A DNA stretch of 9,347 bases from Candidatus Hodarchaeota archaeon. Lineage in GTDB: Archaea; Asgardarchaeota; Heimdallarchaeia; Hodarchaeales; YT1-057. Every line of letters starts with the position of its first letter. The stretch's first letter is position 1. The notes under the pieces are model-generated. The model did not search any database. It had not been told where the DNA came from and worked only from the letters and a program-made list of their open reading frames with translations. Made by a program: the position numbers and the translations under genes. Shown here in pieces: positions 7,392 to 9,347 of this stretch. The DNA lies in NCBI GenBank assembly GCA_016839955.1, contig JAEOTI010000263.1, forward strand, positions 1 through 9,347. Reading direction: 5' to 3'.

Positions 7392-7555
7392 AACGACATC
7401 TAGATTCAATCCAATCTAAGAAAACAGATCCAATCAAGGTAACAATTGATTTAATGACAAGAATTTTAGGGCTCAACAAAGATAGTAATGAAGGTATTTT
7501 GATCAGAAATCCTTTGTCGGACCATTTTTTCTCTTAGTTAAGGAGTTTTTCTAGT
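7392..7555 (+). other. Gap between rhodanese and MinD-like genes, with a possible 27-codon ORF
   Basis: These 164 bases hold no recognisable gene. One plus-strand frame is open from 7382 to a TAG at 7535-7537. Its only ATG is at 7454 and would give a 27-residue peptide beginning MTRILGLNKD, with a weak AAGGT 13 bases upstream. Its stop lies two bases before the AAGGAG that serves the MinD-like gene. It could be a leader peptide, a gene remnant or chance. No TATA box clearly placed for the MinD-like gene was found, so that gene may be read from the rhodanese promoter. Confidence 0.25.
7540..7545 (+). promoter_or_regulatory. Strong Shine-Dalgarno of the MinD-like gene
   Basis: AAGGAG ends ten bases before the TTG at 7556 and thirteen before the GTG at 7559. 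It favours the TTG as the start and is the clearest ribosome binding site in the window. Confidence 0.6.
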
Positions 7556-8383
7556 TTGGTGATCTCAACAACTTTCCATAGCTCAAAGGGAGGCGTTGGT
7601 AAGACAAATCTCGCATTGAACTATGCAGGATATAAGGTTCTACATGGATTTGATGTTTGGTTCATTGAATTTCATTGGGGCTTAGGAAATGTAATATCTT
7701 CATTTAGCTACCTTAGACCTCCAATATCTGTATCTGAATATGTTTTAGGAACAAAAACAACCTTTTCTGAAGTTCTCTGTAATGCAACTGAATTATTTGA
7801 TAAAACTCCTCGGAAAAATTCATTTAATGTTGCATTAGTCACAGAAGAACCAGAAGATCTTAATAGCATTCGTAGTAAGACTTTTCGAGTTCGATCTGAT
7901 GAATCAATGTTACTTCGACTTATAGACATCGAAGAAGCAGCTCAAAGACGTGAAGATGAAACTGGAATTCCAATGGCGATTATTTATGATACTACTCCAG
8001 GTATTGAACCAATGGCAATGGAAGCAGTCACATTAGCCAATCGGATTGTGATGGTCTCCCGACCGACTCGCGCACAATATCGAGAAACCTCAACAATCGT
8101 TGATATCATCCGCCATGTCAAATTAGATGTCGGGAAAATCGGTCTAGTTGTTAATCAAGTCTTAGGAGAACCAAAAGATCCGCGAATAATTGAATTAATT
8201 CGAGAAGCTGAAGAAACTTCCACTATTCCTGTGATAGGCATTGTTAACGTGTTAGCAGGCTTTGAAGATGCAGTCTACACTTTTGGGAATCGTCCTGAAC
8301 GCGTAATGAAGATTGATCTTGCAGATGCTCACGTAATACAAGGTGTTTTGAATCAGATTTGTCTACAAATTGATGAATTTTAA
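7556..8383 (+). CDS. MinD/ParA-family P-loop ATPase with altered switch motif, 275 aa
   Basis: MinD/ParA ATPases dimerise on ATP binding and position or recruit partners. The deviant Walker A is K11-G-G-V-G-K16-T17, with both signature lysines. Walker B is 'AIIYDTTPGIE' with D145, equivalent to the MinD 'DSPAGIE' segment, and N200 in 'LVVNQV' sits where MinD-type proteins contact the base. Residues 38-45 read E-F-H-W-G-L-G-N; E. coli MinD has D-F-D-I-G-L-R-N at identical numbering, so both switch aspartates are replaced (E38, H40). Nucleotide binding looks intact but hydrolysis may be altered. The protein ends at Q-I-D-E-F with no amphipathic membrane-targeting helix, so cytoplasmic action or partner-mediated localisation is likely. 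TTG at 7556 is chosen because of the AAGGAG ten bases upstream; GTG at 7559 would shorten it by one residue. No ParB, MinC or pilus partner is in the window, so the cargo is unknown. Confidence 0.9.
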   Translation: MVISTTFHSSKGGVGKTNLALNYAGYKVLHGFDVWFIEFHWGLGNVISSFSYLRPPISVSEYVLGTKTTFSEVLCNATELFDKTPRKNSFNVALVTEEPEDLNSIRSKTFRVRSDESMLLRLIDIEEAAQRREDETGIPMAIIYDTTPGIEPMAMEAVTLANRIVMVSRPTRAQYRETSTIVDIIRHVKLDVGKIGLVVNQVLGEPKDPRIIELIREAEETSTIPVIGIVNVLAGFEDAVYTFGNRPERVMKIDLADAHVIQGVLNQICLQIDEF

Positions 8384-8405
8384 GCTATATTGTTAAGATA
8401 GCTTA
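8381..8405 (+). repeat. Hairpin overlapping the stop codon of the MinD-like gene
   Basis: TAAGCTAT (8381-8388) and ATAGCTTA (8398-8405) are perfect reverse complements with a nine-base loop. The left arm includes the TAA stop. It is followed by AT-rich sequence with a short T-run (ATATATTTTA), so it may act as a 3'-end structure or terminator. The stem is AT-rich and modest, and eight base pairs can arise by chance in such DNA. Confidence 0.35.
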
Positions 8406-8652
8406 TGGCATTAAAACAGATATATTTTACTCCTGACAGAGTATATATTATATATTGAGAAATTCTCTGGAATTCAAAAAATTTTTTGCTATTATTCATA
8501 GAATGGCTGATTGATCCAGTTTGATAAGAAAGAATTTAGGGATGATACGTGATTTTCTCTTATCCTAAAATTTCAAATCTTTTAATAATATCAAATTTGA
8601 AAAGCTGAGGTATAACAAACTAAATTATTATTTGGGATTGGTGGGAACAATA
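8406..8652 (+). other. AT-rich intergenic region upstream of the beta-helix gene
   Basis: No gene was found here in either strand. The stretch holds a TATA-like run GTATATATTATATATT (8441-8456), a perfect 14-bp palindrome CAAAAAATTTTTTG (8475-8488), an inverted pair GATAAGA/TCTTATC (8523-8529 and 8558-8564), an inverted pair TTTCAAAT/ATTTGAAA (8571-8578 and 8595-8602), and the palindrome TCAAATTTGA (8591-8600). The TATA-like run could start a transcript with a leader of about 180 bases; the inverted repeats would then be leader hairpins. In DNA this AT-rich such repeats are weak evidence. Confidence 0.3.
8640..8645 (+). promoter_or_regulatory. Shine-Dalgarno of the beta-helix gene
   Basis: GGTGGG ends seven bases before the ATG at 8653. 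It supports that start, which also places a hydrophobic signal sequence at the N-terminus. Confidence 0.5.
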
Positions 8653-9347
8653 ATGACAGTAATAGAATTTTTGAGGAAAACTATTATTATTTTCGTCTTT
8701 CTAATGGTTCTAACTTGTTTTCCTTTGAATTTTACATCTAGTTGGCAATCTATAGAGCAATTTGATAGTGTAAGAGCTTCTTCCAATATGACAACAGAGG
8801 GAGTAAAAGCACTGAAAAATCAAATTGCTGATTTTCTTAAAACTTCAGCTATTTATACTCAGCCTTACATTGTCCATGATCCCCTCTTCATTAGTGGTAA
8901 TGCTGATTTTCACGCTCAAAACCTTACTTATGGGTGGTTGGGCGATGGGACCCAAGAAAAGCCCTACATTATTGATAATTATAACATTACAAATTCTATG
9001 AATATCTTAATATCAATCCAAAATACTGATTTATATTTTATAATCCGCGATTGCTTCTTAAATGGGATAATGAGATATTACGATGGAATTCATTTGAATA
9101 ATGTCGCACATGGAACCATTATCAACAATATTATGATCAATTGCAGCGCTGGTATCTCTCTGGCTTATTCTAGTGAGAATAATATTCTATACAATCACAT
9201 AGCTAGTGCTGATACTGGAATTGTTCATAATTTTGCTTTGAAAAATAATATTATATTCAATAGAGTGCAGGATAGTATCCAGACAGGATTATTTATATTT
9301 AACTCAAATTTCACAACTATTTCAAATAACACAATAAATGATAACGG
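8653..9347 (+). CDS. Secreted right-handed parallel beta-helix (NosD/PbH1-like) protein, 3'-truncated by the window edge
   Basis: The frame is open from the ATG to the window edge, giving 231 residues with no stop. Residues 1-30 are a signal peptide: a short n-region with R8 and K9, then a hydrophobic core 'TIIIFVFLMVL'. The motif 'HDPLFISGNADF' (75-86), followed by 'GDGTQEKPYIIDNYNI' (97-112), is the usual entry to archaeal surface beta-helix proteins. Short repeats of about 20-23 residues then follow with Asn-rich turns, such as 'GTIINNIMINCSAGISL' and 'FTTISNNTIND', typical of PbH1/NosD solenoids. Sequons N-X-S/T at N26, N45, N90, N111, N163, N219 and N225 would suit archaeal N-glycosylation. 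It is probably an extracellular or surface-layer associated protein that binds or modifies polysaccharide. Catalytic residues cannot be judged from this part. The missing C-terminus may carry more repeats or a membrane anchor. Confidence 0.85.
   Translation, partial: MTVIEFLRKTIIIFVFLMVLTCFPLNFTSSWQSIEQFDSVRASSNMTTEGVKALKNQIADFLKTSAIYTQPYIVHDPLFISGNADFHAQNLTYGWLGDGTQEKPYIIDNYNITNSMNILISIQNTDLYFIIRDCFLNGIMRYYDGIHLNNVAHGTIINNIMINCSAGISLAYSSENNILYNHIASADTGIVHNFALKNNIIFNRVQDSIQTGLFIFNSNFTTISNNTINDN

Noticed and set aside
7708..7929. A 73-residue minus-strand open frame inside the MinD-like gene
   Set aside because: It is a shadow of the ATPase coding frame, without motifs or promoter.
1..9347. 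Defence island, mobile element, CRISPR array or RNA gene
   Set aside because: No transposase, integrase, nuclease, toxin-antitoxin pair, terminal inverted repeats, direct-repeat array or tRNA-like fold was seen in either strand.

Overview
The window is AT-rich DNA that reads most naturally as an archaeal chromosome, and I favour an Asgard-type lineage (Heimdallarchaeia-like). That placement is an inference from gene style, not from a marker gene. The signs are: TATA-type promoter elements close to start codons, a mixture of near-leaderless and Shine-Dalgarno-led genes, TTG starts, long arrays of 40-residue TPRs, a secreted parallel beta-helix protein with the 'HDPLFISGN ... GDGT..PYII' entry motif, and a secreted rhodanese with a C-terminal membrane/sorting tail. 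No rRNA, tRNA, CRISPR array, transposase or phage gene was seen.

Layout. Positions 1-1976 (+) hold the 3' part of a large TPR scaffold gene whose 5' end lies outside the window. Nine bases later comes a small Nudix hydrolase gene (1986-2429, +), probably in the same operon. Facing these on the minus strand are a complete oligopeptidase B gene (4530-2458) and, upstream of it, a second complete TPR scaffold gene (6675-4597). The two blocks converge at 2430-2457 with only 28 bases between stop codons. A perfect 9-bp inverted repeat (4558-4577) sits in the 66-base gap before the peptidase, where an operator would be expected.

A 155-base divergent promoter region (6676-6830) separates the second TPR gene from a secreted, membrane-anchored rhodanese (6831-7391, +). 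A 164-base gap with a possible 27-codon ORF leads to a MinD/ParA-like P-loop ATPase (7556-8383, +) with a strong Shine-Dalgarno. After a 269-base AT-rich gap rich in small inverted repeats, a secreted beta-helix protein begins at 8653 and runs off the right edge.

How the genes may work together. The two TPR proteins share an ungapped 23-residue C-terminal block (11 identities), so they are probably diverged members of one scaffold family in opposite orientation around a Nudix/peptidase pair. The peptidase, Nudix enzyme and TPR proteins are all predicted cytoplasmic. The rhodanese and beta-helix proteins are predicted to act outside the membrane. I see no clear new defence system or pathway. 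The most unusual protein-level feature is the MinD-like ATPase, which keeps the deviant Walker A and Walker B motifs but has E and H where MinD has the two aspartates of its DxD switch motif.
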